Shown one piece after another: positions 1 to 8,176 of a DNA stretch of 14,031 bases. Origin of the DNA: an uncultured Alphaproteobacteria bacterium (GTDB lineage Bacteria > Pseudomonadota > Alphaproteobacteria > RF32 > CAG-239). The first letter of the stretch is position 1, and each line of letters starts with the position of its first letter. Position numbers and translations under genes: made by a program. Under the pieces are notes generated by a model. It made no database searches and was not told the DNA's origin. It was given only the letters and a program-made list of their open reading frames with translations. Location: contig CATGXW010000003.1 of the NCBI GenBank assembly GCA_949542085.1, forward strand, positions 1 to 14,031, given 5' to 3'.

Positions 1-1242
1 CCGAACACGACGTAAAGTTTTTCCGTCCGGCAAGTGGAGCATATCTTCTTTGGGTTCAATAATTTTTGAAAATTCGCTTTGTTCGTCATTTTTAAATTTG
101 CTAAAATCGGGAACCTCCGGCAGCAGACGTTTATCTCTCATCTCGTCTAAAAACATCGAATAACTCGGGCTGCTTTCCAACCAGTTTTCATCAAGTTTCC
201 ATAATCTGGCAAAGGCTTTGTTATAAAATGCCAATTGCAATTGTTGATTAAAAACGGCAAACGCGGTTCCCAGCGTTCCCAAAATTTCCAATTGAGCGTT
301 TTGATGTTGTTTGAGGTGGCGTTTTAGTTCGTCAAGTTCGTTGATATCTGTCAGGGCGCCGGCGGAATAGATTGTTTCCAAATCAACATGGAAAGGCGTT
401 TCAATCGCCTCCATAGCCAAACGGGTTCCGTCTTTGACAAGGTTTATAACGCCGCTTTTGGGTTTGTTCGTTGTTTGAGCGGCCTGAGCCAACATATAAG
501 GTATTTTTTCTCCGTTGGTGCTTGTCAGCTCGTTGTTTGCCGGTTCTTCGGATTTTTTTTCCAAGAAATCCTCGTATTTTTTATTATAACAAAGCAGACG
601 GAGTTGATTGTCTCTTAGCCAGATGGGGAAAGGGATGTGGTCAATCATGTCTTCCAGTTGATGGAGTTTTGCCGATGTTTTTTGCCGGTCTTCTTCCAGC
701 CTGACGATTTTGTGCGTTTCAAAACTAATGTCCCGAAACCAGATCATGTCGCAATAAATATTGCCGTCGGTGCCATTAATTCTGGAGCCGGAAAGGCGTA
801 AAAATTTGTTGTTGCTTTTTAAGATAAACTCATCATCAAAGGAAACGCCTTCATCCCGAAGAAGATTAACATATTTCAACAATCGTTTGATATCGTCTTT
901 ATAGAAGTTTTTTAAGATGTCTTCAAAGCCTGATTTGGTTCCCTCCGGCAAACTGAGCATCACGGCCAACCTGCGGGAGCACCTTTCGACGATGTTTTTT
1001 CTGGGATCGTTAACTTTTTCATCGGGATAGATAAAAGCAAAATATCCGTCTTTTGAAGCGTAAAGCGTTTCGGCATAGCGTTCTCGGTCTCGGTTTAAGA
1101 AATAATTTTGCTTGCGTAGCCGCAAAATTTTAAATCCCTGAACTCCCATAAAGCACAACATAAAGCCGAACAATCCGGACAAGGTATACCAAAGTTCCGG
1201 AGCCGCGTAATATAAATCGCTTAAAAAAACGGTATCAATCAT
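1..1242 (-). CDS. PAS-domain sensor kinase, DivL-like (C-terminus beyond window)
   Basis: This is the N-terminal 414 codons of a gene read right to left; it runs off the left edge without a stop. The start ATG is at 1242; no clear Shine-Dalgarno precedes it. One hydrophobic segment lies at about residues 14-37, so the protein is probably anchored in the inner membrane. A first sensory region at about 55-180 is followed by a PAS-like region at about 196-300 and a second PAS domain from about 318 (motif AVFNQQLQLAFYNKAFARLW). This order, and the style of the second PAS, match the PAS histidine kinases of alphaproteobacteria related to DivL, which act in cell-cycle or developmental phosphorelays. 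The dimerisation (HisKA) and ATPase domains would lie outside the window, so kinase activity is not shown. A PAS-containing diguanylate cyclase is a less likely alternative. Confidence 0.75.
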   Translation of the reverse strand, partial: MIDTVFLSDLYYAAPELWYTLSGLFGFMLCFMGVQGFKILRLRKQNYFLNRDRERYAETLYASKDGYFAFIYPDEKVNDPRKNIVERCSRRLAVMLSLPEGTKSGFEDILKNFYKDDIKRLLKYVNLLRDEGVSFDDEFILKSNNKFLRLSGSRINGTDGNIYCDMIWFRDISFETHKIVRLEEDRQKTSAKLHQLEDMIDHIPFPIWLRDNQLRLLCYNKKYEDFLEKKSEEPANNELTSTNGEKIPYMLAQAAQTTNKPKSGVINLVKDGTRLAMEAIETPFHVDLETIYSAGALTDINELDELKRHLKQHQNAQLEILGTLGTAFAVFNQQLQLAFYNKAFARLWKLDENWLESSPSYSMFLDEMRDKRLLPEVPDFSKFKNDEQSEFSKIIEPKEDMLHLPDGKTLRRVR

Positions 1243-1286
1243 GTGTTTTTGCAAAATGAAAAAAATATTGTGTCTTTTCAGATTCT

Positions 1287-1292
1287 ATTATA
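1287..1292 (-). promoter_or_regulatory. Possible -10 box for the PAS kinase gene
   Basis: On the minus strand this reads TATAAT, a perfect -10 hexamer, about 45 bp upstream of the kinase ATG in the 94-bp divergent gap shared with tsaB. No convincing -35 box is seen at the usual distance, so the call rests on one hexamer in AT-rich DNA. Confidence 0.25.
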
Positions 1293-1336
1293 TAAAAAGC
1301 ATTAATTAAACCGAATTTTTCAGACAAGTGGAAAAG

Positions 1337-2002
1337 ATGTACAATTTAGCTTACGATACAACAGCGGCGCAATGTGCCGTTATTTTGCAAAAAGGCCGTA
1401 AAAAAATCAGTGTTTTTCAAAAACTGATGGATTTTGGGCAGGCAGAAGTTCTTATCCCGCAAATGAAACAAATGTTGGATGAGGCTGGTATCGCTTTTGC
1501 CGATTTGGGGTTGTTGACGGTTTGCACCGGACCGGGGTCTTTTACCGGTGTTCGTTCCGGTATTGCCGCCGCCCGCGCTTTTTCCATTGCTTCTCCGCAA
1601 GTAAAAGTCTGCGGTGTTTCGGCTTTTGACGCCTATGCTTTAACATTTAATCCGGAAGAACTGGCGGATATCAACGCCGTTATTATTGAAACCAAGCGTG
1701 ATGATTTTTATTTTCAGTTGTTTGATGCCGGATTAAATAAGATTTCGGCGCCGCAAGCCGGTGAATATGAAGATTTGAAAGCTTTGTTGCGTCACAAAAA
1801 AATATCGTTGACAGGTGACGGGGTTGAACGTTTTTTGAGCCGGCCGAGCGGATTAAGTTTGCACTGCATCAAGATGCCGGAAGCGCTGTCGGTCGAATGT
1901 GTGGCAGAGGCGGGGTTGCGGTGTTTTGACAATAAACGGATTGATTTTCCGAAGCCTCTGTATTTGCGCGCGCCGGATGTTTCTTTGCCCAAAGCCAAGT
2001 AG
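1337..2002 (+). CDS. tsaB: tRNA t6A biosynthesis protein TsaB
   Basis: The product is 221 residues. TsaB is the non-catalytic partner of TsaD; with TsaE and TsaC/TsaC2 they make N6-threonylcarbamoyladenosine at position 37 of ANN-decoding tRNAs in the cytoplasm. Diagnostic features are the N-terminal AYDTT strand, GPGSFTGVRSG at residues 65-75, the following GIAAARAF helix, and a C-terminal PLYLRAPDV tail typical of the family. Length is normal. A GTG at 1328 is in frame, but ATG 1337 places the conserved first beta strand at the N-terminus as in homologues and is preferred; neither start has a strong Shine-Dalgarno. The gene diverges from the PAS kinase and converges on the TPR gene, with 2 bp between the stops. 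It is not in an operon with tsaD, tsaE or rimI here. Confidence 0.93.
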   Translation: MYNLAYDTTAAQCAVILQKGRKKISVFQKLMDFGQAEVLIPQMKQMLDEAGIAFADLGLLTVCTGPGSFTGVRSGIAAARAFSIASPQVKVCGVSAFDAYALTFNPEELADINAVIIETKRDDFYFQLFDAGLNKISAPQAGEYEDLKALLRHKKISLTGDGVERFLSRPSGLSLHCIKMPEALSVECVAEAGLRCFDNKRIDFPKPLYLRAPDVSLPKAK

Positions 2003-2004
2003 CG

Positions 2005-3408
2005 CTAAAAATTATAGACGACAGAATTTTTTCTTTCCAAGAGTTTTTGAATCGTTTGGTGCAAATCATTCTTCTGGTTCGATTCGATGATTTCCACGAT
2101 TTCAAGTTCTTGTTTATCCAATCGACGGTTGATGCCGAGAGAATCATAATATTGCTTGCTGCTGTTATACAGCTTTGCCGCCTGCAGACTGTTACCCTGA
2201 TCATAAAGATATTGCGACATCATTTTATTGGCGTTGGCCACTTGTCGCACATACAAATCTTCGTCAGCCTGATTTAAGACATTGTTATAAGCCCAGATGG
2301 CCTTGCTGGTTGATGTTGCCTTTGCGTACATATCGCCAAGACGTCCCCATGCGTTGATGTTGGACGGATTAAGTTCAATCGCCAATTCAAAAGCTCCGGT
2401 CGCAAGGTGCAAATCGTTAATGGAGGCAAGGTTTCCAAAGGTGCAGGCATAGTTGGAAACAATCCGGAAAAGTTCTTCCCTTTTTTGTGCCGGAGATGCC
2501 TGACTGCCCAGCTCGATGTTATAATCCATCAAATGTTCAATCATAGACAAGGCTAACGTCGGATCCCCCAATGCCAGATGATAAAGCGCGTCGGCTTCAG
2601 ATACCTGAGTGTTATTGGCCGGAAGTCTGTCAAAATTGCCGTTAAGGCACAAAGTGATAAAATCTTTTGTTGATTCAATCATCTGTAAAATATCGTCTTC
2701 GGAGTTCTTTCCTTGGTTGCGGAACATAACTGTTTGGGCGATTTTCAAATCATCAACGCCGCGAACCAGCATGTCAATCACCAATCCCAACAACTCCGAC
2801 AAATCTTTTTGGCTTTGTCGATATGATAAAAATTCTTGATTCAAAACAGGGGTTTCTGCGGCCGTTTCCGGTGTTTTCCCTTTTTTCCAATCCAAATCAA
2901 TGGCTGCTTGCGCTTTTTTTGCACCTCTTTGGCGCTCGTCGTCTTTCTTTTCCTTTTCTTTTGCCCGTGTTTTTTCTTTTTTTCTTTCTTTTTCGGCGGT
3001 TTCTTTTTCTTGTTGTTTGCGTTTCTCTGTTTGTTCCAGTATTTCTTTTTCGGTGCGGGCTAATTCGAGTTCCTTTTGCAACTCTTTTTCCAGTTCTCGT
3101 TCGCGCTCCTGTTCTTCCATAATTTGTTTCAGCCGCTCTTCATCCTCTTCGTCAAAAATGCTGTCATCAATGTCCGTGTTGTCGTCTTTGCCGCTTTTCA
3201 AAAAAGAAACAATCGATTTGACGTATAGGATGATGATTAAAAACAAAAACAGAAGAAACGCAAGCAACATAAGAATAATAGAGGCCAAACGCAGGTTTTG
3301 GGCGCCGGACAAGTAATGATCGGCAACGCCGGCCAAAGCGTCGATATTATTGGAAACCGAGGCGAAAAATTCACCGATTTGAACCAAGGTTGTTAATTGC
3401 TCATGCAT
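2005..3408 (-). CDS. Membrane-anchored coiled-coil protein with C-terminal TPR
   Basis: The product is 467 residues. A short N-terminal segment precedes one strong transmembrane helix at about 42-66. An acidic patch (about 76-90) follows, then a very highly charged Glu/Lys/Arg helix at about 88-167 that should form a long single helix or coiled coil. A linker leads to an alpha-helical domain, with a recognisable tetratricopeptide repeat pair at about 332-383 (LAIELNPSNINAWGRLGDMY). With most positive charge after the helix, the bulk probably faces the cytoplasm and serves as a protein-binding platform tethered to the inner membrane. No enzyme motif is visible and I do not recognise the family. 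ATG 3408 is the chosen start; the Shine-Dalgarno is poor. Its stop lies 2 bp from the tsaB stop. It diverges from the EEP-like gene. Confidence 0.8.
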   Translation of the reverse strand: MHEQLTTLVQIGEFFASVSNNIDALAGVADHYLSGAQNLRLASIILMLLAFLLFLFLIIILYVKSIVSFLKSGKDDNTDIDDSIFDEEDEERLKQIMEEQERERELEKELQKELELARTEKEILEQTEKRKQQEKETAEKERKKEKTRAKEKEKKDDERQRGAKKAQAAIDLDWKKGKTPETAAETPVLNQEFLSYRQSQKDLSELLGLVIDMLVRGVDDLKIAQTVMFRNQGKNSEDDILQMIESTKDFITLCLNGNFDRLPANNTQVSEADALYHLALGDPTLALSMIEHLMDYNIELGSQASPAQKREELFRIVSNYACTFGNLASINDLHLATGAFELAIELNPSNINAWGRLGDMYAKATSTSKAIWAYNNVLNQADEDLYVRQVANANKMMSQYLYDQGNSLQAAKLYNSSKQYYDSLGINRRLDKQELEIVEIIESNQKNDLHQTIQKLLERKNSVVYNF

Positions 3409-3424
3409 ATGTTGCGTCTAACCA

Positions 3425-3439
3425 TTTACAAGTTGTAAA
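3425..3439. promoter_or_regulatory. Perfect palindrome in divergent promoter region
   Basis: TTTACAA and TTGTAAA form a perfect 7-bp dyad around one central G. It lies 17 bp upstream of the TPR gene start and 73 bp upstream of the EEP-like gene, in their shared 103-bp divergent region. The position suits an operator for either gene. It is AT-rich, so chance is possible. Confidence 0.3.
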
Positions 3440-3511
3440 AAACAATCTACACTCTTCTTTGCATAAGAGATGAATGCGTGTGTCTTTAACAATAGATAAA
3501 ATAAATTAAAA

Positions 3512-4225
3512 ATGGGTTACTTAAGTCAAAGAAAAAAAAGCGAAAGACAGCAACTGTTTTTAAAAATCATGGTGATTGCCTGTGGTTTGTATTCTTTCTT
3601 GTTGTTTTTCAATTCGACGGATTTCAGTTTTCTGGCTATGTTGAAAAACTATCTGTTTCAGGCCTATGTGATAACATTTGTTTTGGCTGTTTATGCCTTT
3701 AGCCTCACCCGCTGGGCCACGGGTGTGTTTTTTTTGGTTTGTTTTCTGGTGCAATACGGATATTTGTCTGCGTCGGCAAATATCTTTCTTAACAATAAAA
3801 TTGAGCAGGGTACAAGCATTGTTTTAGATAAAAACAGCGCCTCTCCGATTACGGTTATGCCGTCTCCTCAGGTTAACAAATACACGATTGTCAATGTTGA
3901 CTTCTCAAAAATGCCTTTCCGCAAGCGTCAGCAGGCTTTTTCAAAACTTGGAGAATTTGTCTCCCAACAAGACATTCCCGTTATTATCTATGGTGATTGG
4001 GGCGAAACACCATGGTCAAGAAATTTCAAAAGTTTTATGAATCATACAGGGCTGCAGGTTAAAAACAAAATCAAACTGTTTAGTTGTGACTATTTGTTTA
4101 ATCCTCTTGCCGTGCCGACATTTTATGTATTGGCGTTTGCCAACGTCGGTGTTGATGACGTTGAGATTGTGGCACCCCAAGAAAAAGGCTGTGCGTTTGC
4201 GGTGTCAAAGTTAAAGGTCCGCTAG
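3512..4225 (+). CDS. Membrane protein with degenerate EEP-like domain
   Basis: The product is 237 residues. Three hydrophobic segments (about 15-33, 46-64 and 69-85) are followed by a soluble domain at about 120-237. That domain resembles the C-terminal half of the membrane-linked endonuclease/exonuclease/phosphatase (EEP, YafD-like) family: a helix matching the region before the catalytic strand, then IPVIIYGDWGETPWS at 156-169, where active members have GDFN followed by TPWS. Here the catalytic Asn is Gly, the expected C-terminal SDH histidine is absent, and the N-terminal half with the metal-binding Glu is missing. The protein is therefore probably a non-catalytic remnant or a repurposed fold. 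Start ATG 3512 has only A-rich sequence upstream. The gene converges on the second TPR gene with a 32-bp gap. The family call is by motif only. Confidence 0.62.
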   Translation: MGYLSQRKKSERQQLFLKIMVIACGLYSFLLFFNSTDFSFLAMLKNYLFQAYVITFVLAVYAFSLTRWATGVFFLVCFLVQYGYLSASANIFLNNKIEQGTSIVLDKNSASPITVMPSPQVNKYTIVNVDFSKMPFRKRQQAFSKLGEFVSQQDIPVIIYGDWGETPWSRNFKSFMNHTGLQVKNKIKLFSCDYLFNPLAVPTFYVLAFANVGVDDVEIVAPQEKGCAFAVSKLKVR

Positions 4226-4257
4226 GTCTGGCCCAACAAGCAACGTTGTTTTTAAGT

Positions 4258-5634
4258 TTAAGTTAAGCATTTGTTTTTCAAAAGCTGATAAAGTTCGTCT
4301 TCTCCGAAAGCTTGGGCATATTCCAAAGCTTTTTGCGCAAAGTCGTCTGCTTCCGTTTTGTGTCCGGAAAGCTTTTCCAGCAAAGCCAGATTAGCGCAAT
4401 CAATCGCCATGCCGTTACGGCGGTCATTCCTTGTTTCTTGGGATAATGATTGCATGAAAAAAGTTTTGGCGCGAGACAAATCGCCTTGTTGCAGAAAAAT
4501 CAATCCCAGCAGGCTGTATGCGTTGGCCACATGAAAACAGCTGGGGTGTTTTTCAGATAAGGCGATGGCCTGACGAGCAAAGGATTCCGCTTGCCTGTTT
4601 CTTTTCATTTCAAAAGCGGCTTGAGCTTGTAGCATCAACGTTTCCAATTGTCCGGGGATATTTTTTGTTTTTTTATAAAAATTCAAGGCGCTTTCGGCGG
4701 CGGCAAAAGATTGTTTCCATTTTTTTTGCGAGCTCAAGATTCTGCTTTCCAGTTCATAATTAAACCCTGCAAAAACATCATACTGTCTGCCTTTACCGCC
4801 AAAACGGGCTTCTTTAATAAGTTCCGCGGCTTTTTTATAATTGCCTGCGGCTAAAAATGTCAGAGCGCGTTGGTTGATGATTTCTGATTGCGAAATTTTT
4901 TGTTGCAATGAGGCGTAAATGTTTTCGGCCTCAAGGAAATAAGCTTCCGCGTCATCAAAGAGTTCTTGCGCCGCCGTTAACATTCCTCTGTTTCCGATAG
5001 CTTCGGCTTTTCGGTGAGAGGCGCCGAACTGTTCAAAAATATCGGCGGCTGTTTTAAACATGATTTGTGCCACGTCATAAAGAGCGCTGACACGATAAAT
5101 TGTTCCCATCAGCAAATGGGCTTCGGCAACCTCATAAAAGGCCTTTTCTTTGCGAAACAGAACCGTGGCTTGGGCGCAGTCTTCCGACGCCGCCATCAAA
5201 TCTCCCTCTTCAAGAGCGAAGGAGGCTTCTAAAAACAGTTTTTTAGCTTTAACAAAGCGAGGCAGTCCGGATGTTTTTACCTGTTCAAGCAAATCCCGAG
5301 CCGTTGCTTTTTTTCCGAGTAAAAAACAAAGTTCGGCTTCTAAAACCGGATTGTCTTTTATTTTTTTCAAAGCTTTTTCGGGATGAAAGAAAAGGTCTTC
5401 GCAATAGTCGTCGATTTCAACGGAAGGCTGGTTGATGCGGAGGTGTTTTTTTAGCTCAAAGCTTGAAAAATACGTAGGTCTGGATATGTTTTTTTGTTGC
5501 GAAAGAATTTTTTTAGCGAGCATTTTAAGCGTAAAATCTTTTTTTATTTTGCGCAGAAAAGCCCAGAACCAAACAACGGCTCCGGCAAAAAAAACAAGGA
5601 AGGGAACGATGTAAAAATATTTTGTAAAAATCAT
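4258..5634 (-). CDS. Membrane-anchored TPR-repeat protein
   Basis: The product is 458 residues. One N-terminal transmembrane helix (about 7-28) with basic residues right after it (RKIKK) predicts a cytoplasmic body. A linker with charged helices runs to about 125. From about 130 to the end, helical pairs of roughly 40 residues recur with TPR-type Ala/Gly/Tyr spacing, for example FLEASFALEEGDLMAASEDC, LLGLIFLQQGDLSRAKTFF and ALEYAQAFGEDELYQLLKNK. Such arrays bind other proteins; no catalytic motif is present. The layout (anchor, linker, TPR) parallels the 2005-3408 product, but the two are not obviously homologous along their length. The gene diverges from the Lon-like protease gene across an 81-bp gap and converges with the EEP-like gene. 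Confidence 0.8.
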   Translation of the reverse strand: MIFTKYFYIVPFLVFFAGAVVWFWAFLRKIKKDFTLKMLAKKILSQQKNISRPTYFSSFELKKHLRINQPSVEIDDYCEDLFFHPEKALKKIKDNPVLEAELCFLLGKKATARDLLEQVKTSGLPRFVKAKKLFLEASFALEEGDLMAASEDCAQATVLFRKEKAFYEVAEAHLLMGTIYRVSALYDVAQIMFKTAADIFEQFGASHRKAEAIGNRGMLTAAQELFDDAEAYFLEAENIYASLQQKISQSEIINQRALTFLAAGNYKKAAELIKEARFGGKGRQYDVFAGFNYELESRILSSQKKWKQSFAAAESALNFYKKTKNIPGQLETLMLQAQAAFEMKRNRQAESFARQAIALSEKHPSCFHVANAYSLLGLIFLQQGDLSRAKTFFMQSLSQETRNDRRNGMAIDCANLALLEKLSGHKTEADDFAQKALEYAQAFGEDELYQLLKNKCLT

Positions 5635-5700
5635 TCTTCTTTACGCAATGTTAGTCTTTTAACCTATATAGTAACTTATCTCATCCAAAATTTAATGTAT

Positions 5701-5705
5701 AGGGA
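5701..5705 (+). promoter_or_regulatory. Shine-Dalgarno that sets the Lon-like start
   Basis: AGGGA ends 10 nt before ATG 5716. It favours that start over the in-frame ATG at 5695 and over longer in-frame extensions that would overlap the divergent TPR gene. Confidence 0.5.
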
Positions 5706-5715
5706 TTTTTTATCA

Positions 5716-8148
5716 ATGAGCATCAGTAAATTAAAATCACACGAATTATATACCAAGTGCGACCACAAAAAGTTCAAATTTTCCAGCACGGCCGAATTGG
5801 AAGAACGTTTATCCGCCTTAGGGCAGGACAGAGCTTTAAGTGCGGTTGAACTGGGTATAAACATTCAGTCCAAAGGATATAATTTATTCTGCCTTGGCCC
5901 GGAGGGAACCGGAAAAACCAGCTTGGTCAAACGTGTGCTCCAGCAAGAAGCAACCAAACGCCCGACACCGGATGATTGGGCTTATGTTTATAATTTTGAT
6001 GAACCCTATAAACCTCGGGCAATCAGTTTTCCTGCCGGAACAGCCGGCGATTTTGCCAAGGATGTTGACAAGCTGTTGGAAAATCTTGCCGCTTCAATTC
6101 CTGCGATTTTGGAGAGTGATGAATACAAGGCCGGTTTGAGTATCATTACCGAAAAATACAAACAGCACAAAGAAGAATATATCAAAATCCTGCAAAAAAA
6201 GGCCAAAGGGAAAAGTGTCTCTCTCTTGCACATGCCGGTTGGCTTAGTTGTGGCGCCGGTTAAGAATGGCGAGGTCTTAAGTCCTGAAGCGTTTGATGAA
6301 TTGCCTGAAGAAGAAAAACAGCAGTTGCTTGAAGACCTGAATCAAATGCAGGTGGAAATTGAAAACACCGCACAGGATCTGCCGCAGTGGGAAGACAAAG
6401 AACGCAAGGAAACCACCAATCTGCGTGAAAAGTTTTTGAAGATTGCCGTCAAAGATCCGATTGATAATCTGCACAAAAAATATAAAGGTTTCAAGGCTGC
6501 TAACGAATTTTTGAAACATATTCAAAAATATATTTTATCCAATGTTGATGAGTTTTTGCCTAATCAGGAAGCGCCGGCCGCTGAAGGAGATGACGCTTTG
6601 TCCGCTCTGTTTTCTCGGATGAAACAGCCGGAAGAAGACAAGTTTGCCAAATTTAAAGTTAATGTCATTGTCAAAAACGAAAAAGATTCCGGTGCGCCGA
6701 TTATCCATCTTGATCACCCGACACAAGGCAATTTGGTCGGTCGAGTTGAGCGTATTCAACAATATGGTGCCTTGCTGACGGACTTTACGTTGATTAAAGC
6801 GGGAGCGTTGCATCAGGCAAACGGAGGTTTCCTTTTGATTGACGCGCGTAAGCTTTTGATTCAGCCCTATGCGTGGGATTCTCTGAAACGGGCGCTGGCA
6901 TCTAAAAGCATTAAGATTGAGGCGCCGAGCGATGAAACGACGTTCACGACCATTTCTCTTGATCCGGAGCCGATTCCTTTGAATGTTAAAGTTATTTTGA
7001 CCGGTGATGAAGAGCTTTATGAGGTTTTGAGCGAAAGGGATCCTGACTTCTCAGACTACTTCAAGGTTGAGGCCGATTTTGGTATTTTGATGGACAGAAC
7101 GTCTGAAAACGAAATTGAGTATGCAAAACTGATTGGTTCTTTGTCAAAAAAGAAAAATCTGCGCTCTCTGAATAAGCAGGCGGTAGCCCGTGTGATTGAA
7201 TACTCATCTCGTTTGGCGGAAGATTCTGAAAAGCTGACGGCTCACATCGCTTCAATCGGTGATTTATTGCGTGAAGCCGATTATTGGGCGCGCAAATCAA
7301 AAGCCAACCAAATTGGCAAAAATCATATTGAACAAGCTATTCAAGCGCAAATTTACCGCAGTGACAGAGTCAAGCAGGCCATGTTGGAGCAAATCGACAA
7401 AGGCACGATTTTAATGGATGTGGAAGGATCTCGTGTCGGTCAAATCAATGGTTTGGTCGTCTATAACTTCTCCCGCACCAGCTTTGGTAAACCGGCCCGC
7501 ATCACGACACAGGTTCGCATCGGTAAAGGTGAGTTTGTCAATATTGAGCGCGAAGTCGAAATGAGCGGTCCGATACACACCAAAGGCGTGTTAATCTTGT
7601 CCAGTTTGCTGGCTAACCGCTTTGCCAAGGATTCTCCGTTGTCATTAAGTGCTTCAATCGTGTTTGAACAATCTTACGGCGGCGTGGATGGGGACAGCGC
7701 ATCTTCAACCGAGTATTATTGCTTGTTGTCCGCAATTTCCGGTATTCCGATTAAGCAAAGTATTGCCGTCACCGGTTCTGTTAACCAGTTTGGCGAAATT
7801 CAACCTATCGGCGGTGTGAACGAAAAGATCGAAGGTTTCTTTGATGTCTGCAATCATCGTGGTTTGACCGGTAGCCAAGGCGTTATCATTCCAAGAACAA
7901 ATGTCAAAGATTTGATGCTCCGTGAAGATATTTTGACAGCTGTTGATAATGGGCAATTCCACATCTGGGCGGTTGACACGGTTGATGACGGTATCGAGAT
8001 TTTGACTGGTGTCAAAGCCGGAACACCGGATAAAAACGGTCGGTACCGCAAAGGAACCATCAATCATGCCGTTCAGCAAGAATTGGAGCGCTTGTATAAA
8101 CGCTATGTCAAGTTTGCCAAAGAAACCCATGGTTGCTTAGGACGATAA
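5716..8148 (+). CDS. Lon-like AAA+ ATP-dependent protease (COG1067 type)
   Basis: The product is 810 residues and lacks the LAN substrate-binding domain of classical Lon. Walker A is GPEGTGKTS at 61-69. A helical, charged insertion spans about 136-290. The AAA core resumes with the Walker B-like GGFLLIDAR (370-378, Asp376), followed by a conserved KVILTGD strand and FSDYFKV. The C-terminal proteolytic domain has the Ser-Lys dyad: Ser661 in VDGDSAS and Lys704 in GGVNEKIEG, so both ATPase and protease should be active. This is the LonB/LonC-like cytoplasmic group (the AAA_32 plus Lon_C architecture), which degrades specific or unfolded proteins. There is no transmembrane insertion, unlike archaeal LonB. 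Homologues usually begin near this ATG with a short segment leading to a KFKF motif, as here. The gene is monocistronic and ends in a strong terminator. Confidence 0.92.
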   Translation: MSISKLKSHELYTKCDHKKFKFSSTAELEERLSALGQDRALSAVELGINIQSKGYNLFCLGPEGTGKTSLVKRVLQQEATKRPTPDDWAYVYNFDEPYKPRAISFPAGTAGDFAKDVDKLLENLAASIPAILESDEYKAGLSIITEKYKQHKEEYIKILQKKAKGKSVSLLHMPVGLVVAPVKNGEVLSPEAFDELPEEEKQQLLEDLNQMQVEIENTAQDLPQWEDKERKETTNLREKFLKIAVKDPIDNLHKKYKGFKAANEFLKHIQKYILSNVDEFLPNQEAPAAEGDDALSALFSRMKQPEEDKFAKFKVNVIVKNEKDSGAPIIHLDHPTQGNLVGRVERIQQYGALLTDFTLIKAGALHQANGGFLLIDARKLLIQPYAWDSLKRALASKSIKIEAPSDETTFTTISLDPEPIPLNVKVILTGDEELYEVLSERDPDFSDYFKVEADFGILMDRTSENEIEYAKLIGSLSKKKNLRSLNKQAVARVIEYSSRLAEDSEKLTAHIASIGDLLREADYWARKSKANQIGKNHIEQAIQAQIYRSDRVKQAMLEQIDKGTILMDVEGSRVGQINGLVVYNFSRTSFGKPARITTQVRIGKGEFVNIEREVEMSGPIHTKGVLILSSLLANRFAKDSPLSLSASIVFEQSYGGVDGDSASSTEYYCLLSAISGIPIKQSIAVTGSVNQFGEIQPIGGVNEKIEGFFDVCNHRGLTGSQGVIIPRTNVKDLMLREDILTAVDNGQFHIWAVDTVDDGIEILTGVKAGTPDKNGRYRKGTINHAVQQELERLYKRYVKFAKETHGCLGR

Positions 8149-8176
8149 AAAAAGGGGCTTATAAGGCCCCTTTTTT
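8148..8176. terminator. Bidirectional intrinsic terminator
   Basis: The arms AAAAAGGGGC (8149-8158) and GCCCCTTTTT (8166-8175) pair perfectly around a 7-nt loop, and a T run follows on either strand. It can end the Lon-like transcript from the left and the ogt operon from the right. The ogt stop codon lies in the loop and its last codons form one arm. Confidence 0.88.

Noticed and set aside
2007..2032. AT-only hairpin with T run just after tsaB
   Set aside because: AAAAATT/AATTTTT with an 11-nt loop lies wholly in the TPR coding region and has no G-C pairs; termination is doubtful.
2823..3316. Long plus-strand frames opposite the charged TPR protein
   Set aside because: They mirror the Glu/Lys-rich coding sequence (giving Phe/Ser-rich antisense peptides) and have no ribosome-binding sites or recognisable domains.
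4235..4253. Possible terminator between the EEP-like gene and the TPR gene
   Set aside because: The stem is only 5 bp of mostly A-T pairs (AACAA/TTGTT) followed by a short T run; too weak to call.
5494..5715. In-frame extension of the Lon-like gene by 74 codons upstream
   Set aside because: It would overlap the divergent TPR gene by 141 bp, adds non-conserved sequence, and ATG 5716 has its own Shine-Dalgarno.
7705..8130. Minus-strand 141-codon frame opposite the Lon protease domain
   Set aside because: It is antisense to a conserved catalytic domain with clear coding pressure, and no known motif is seen.
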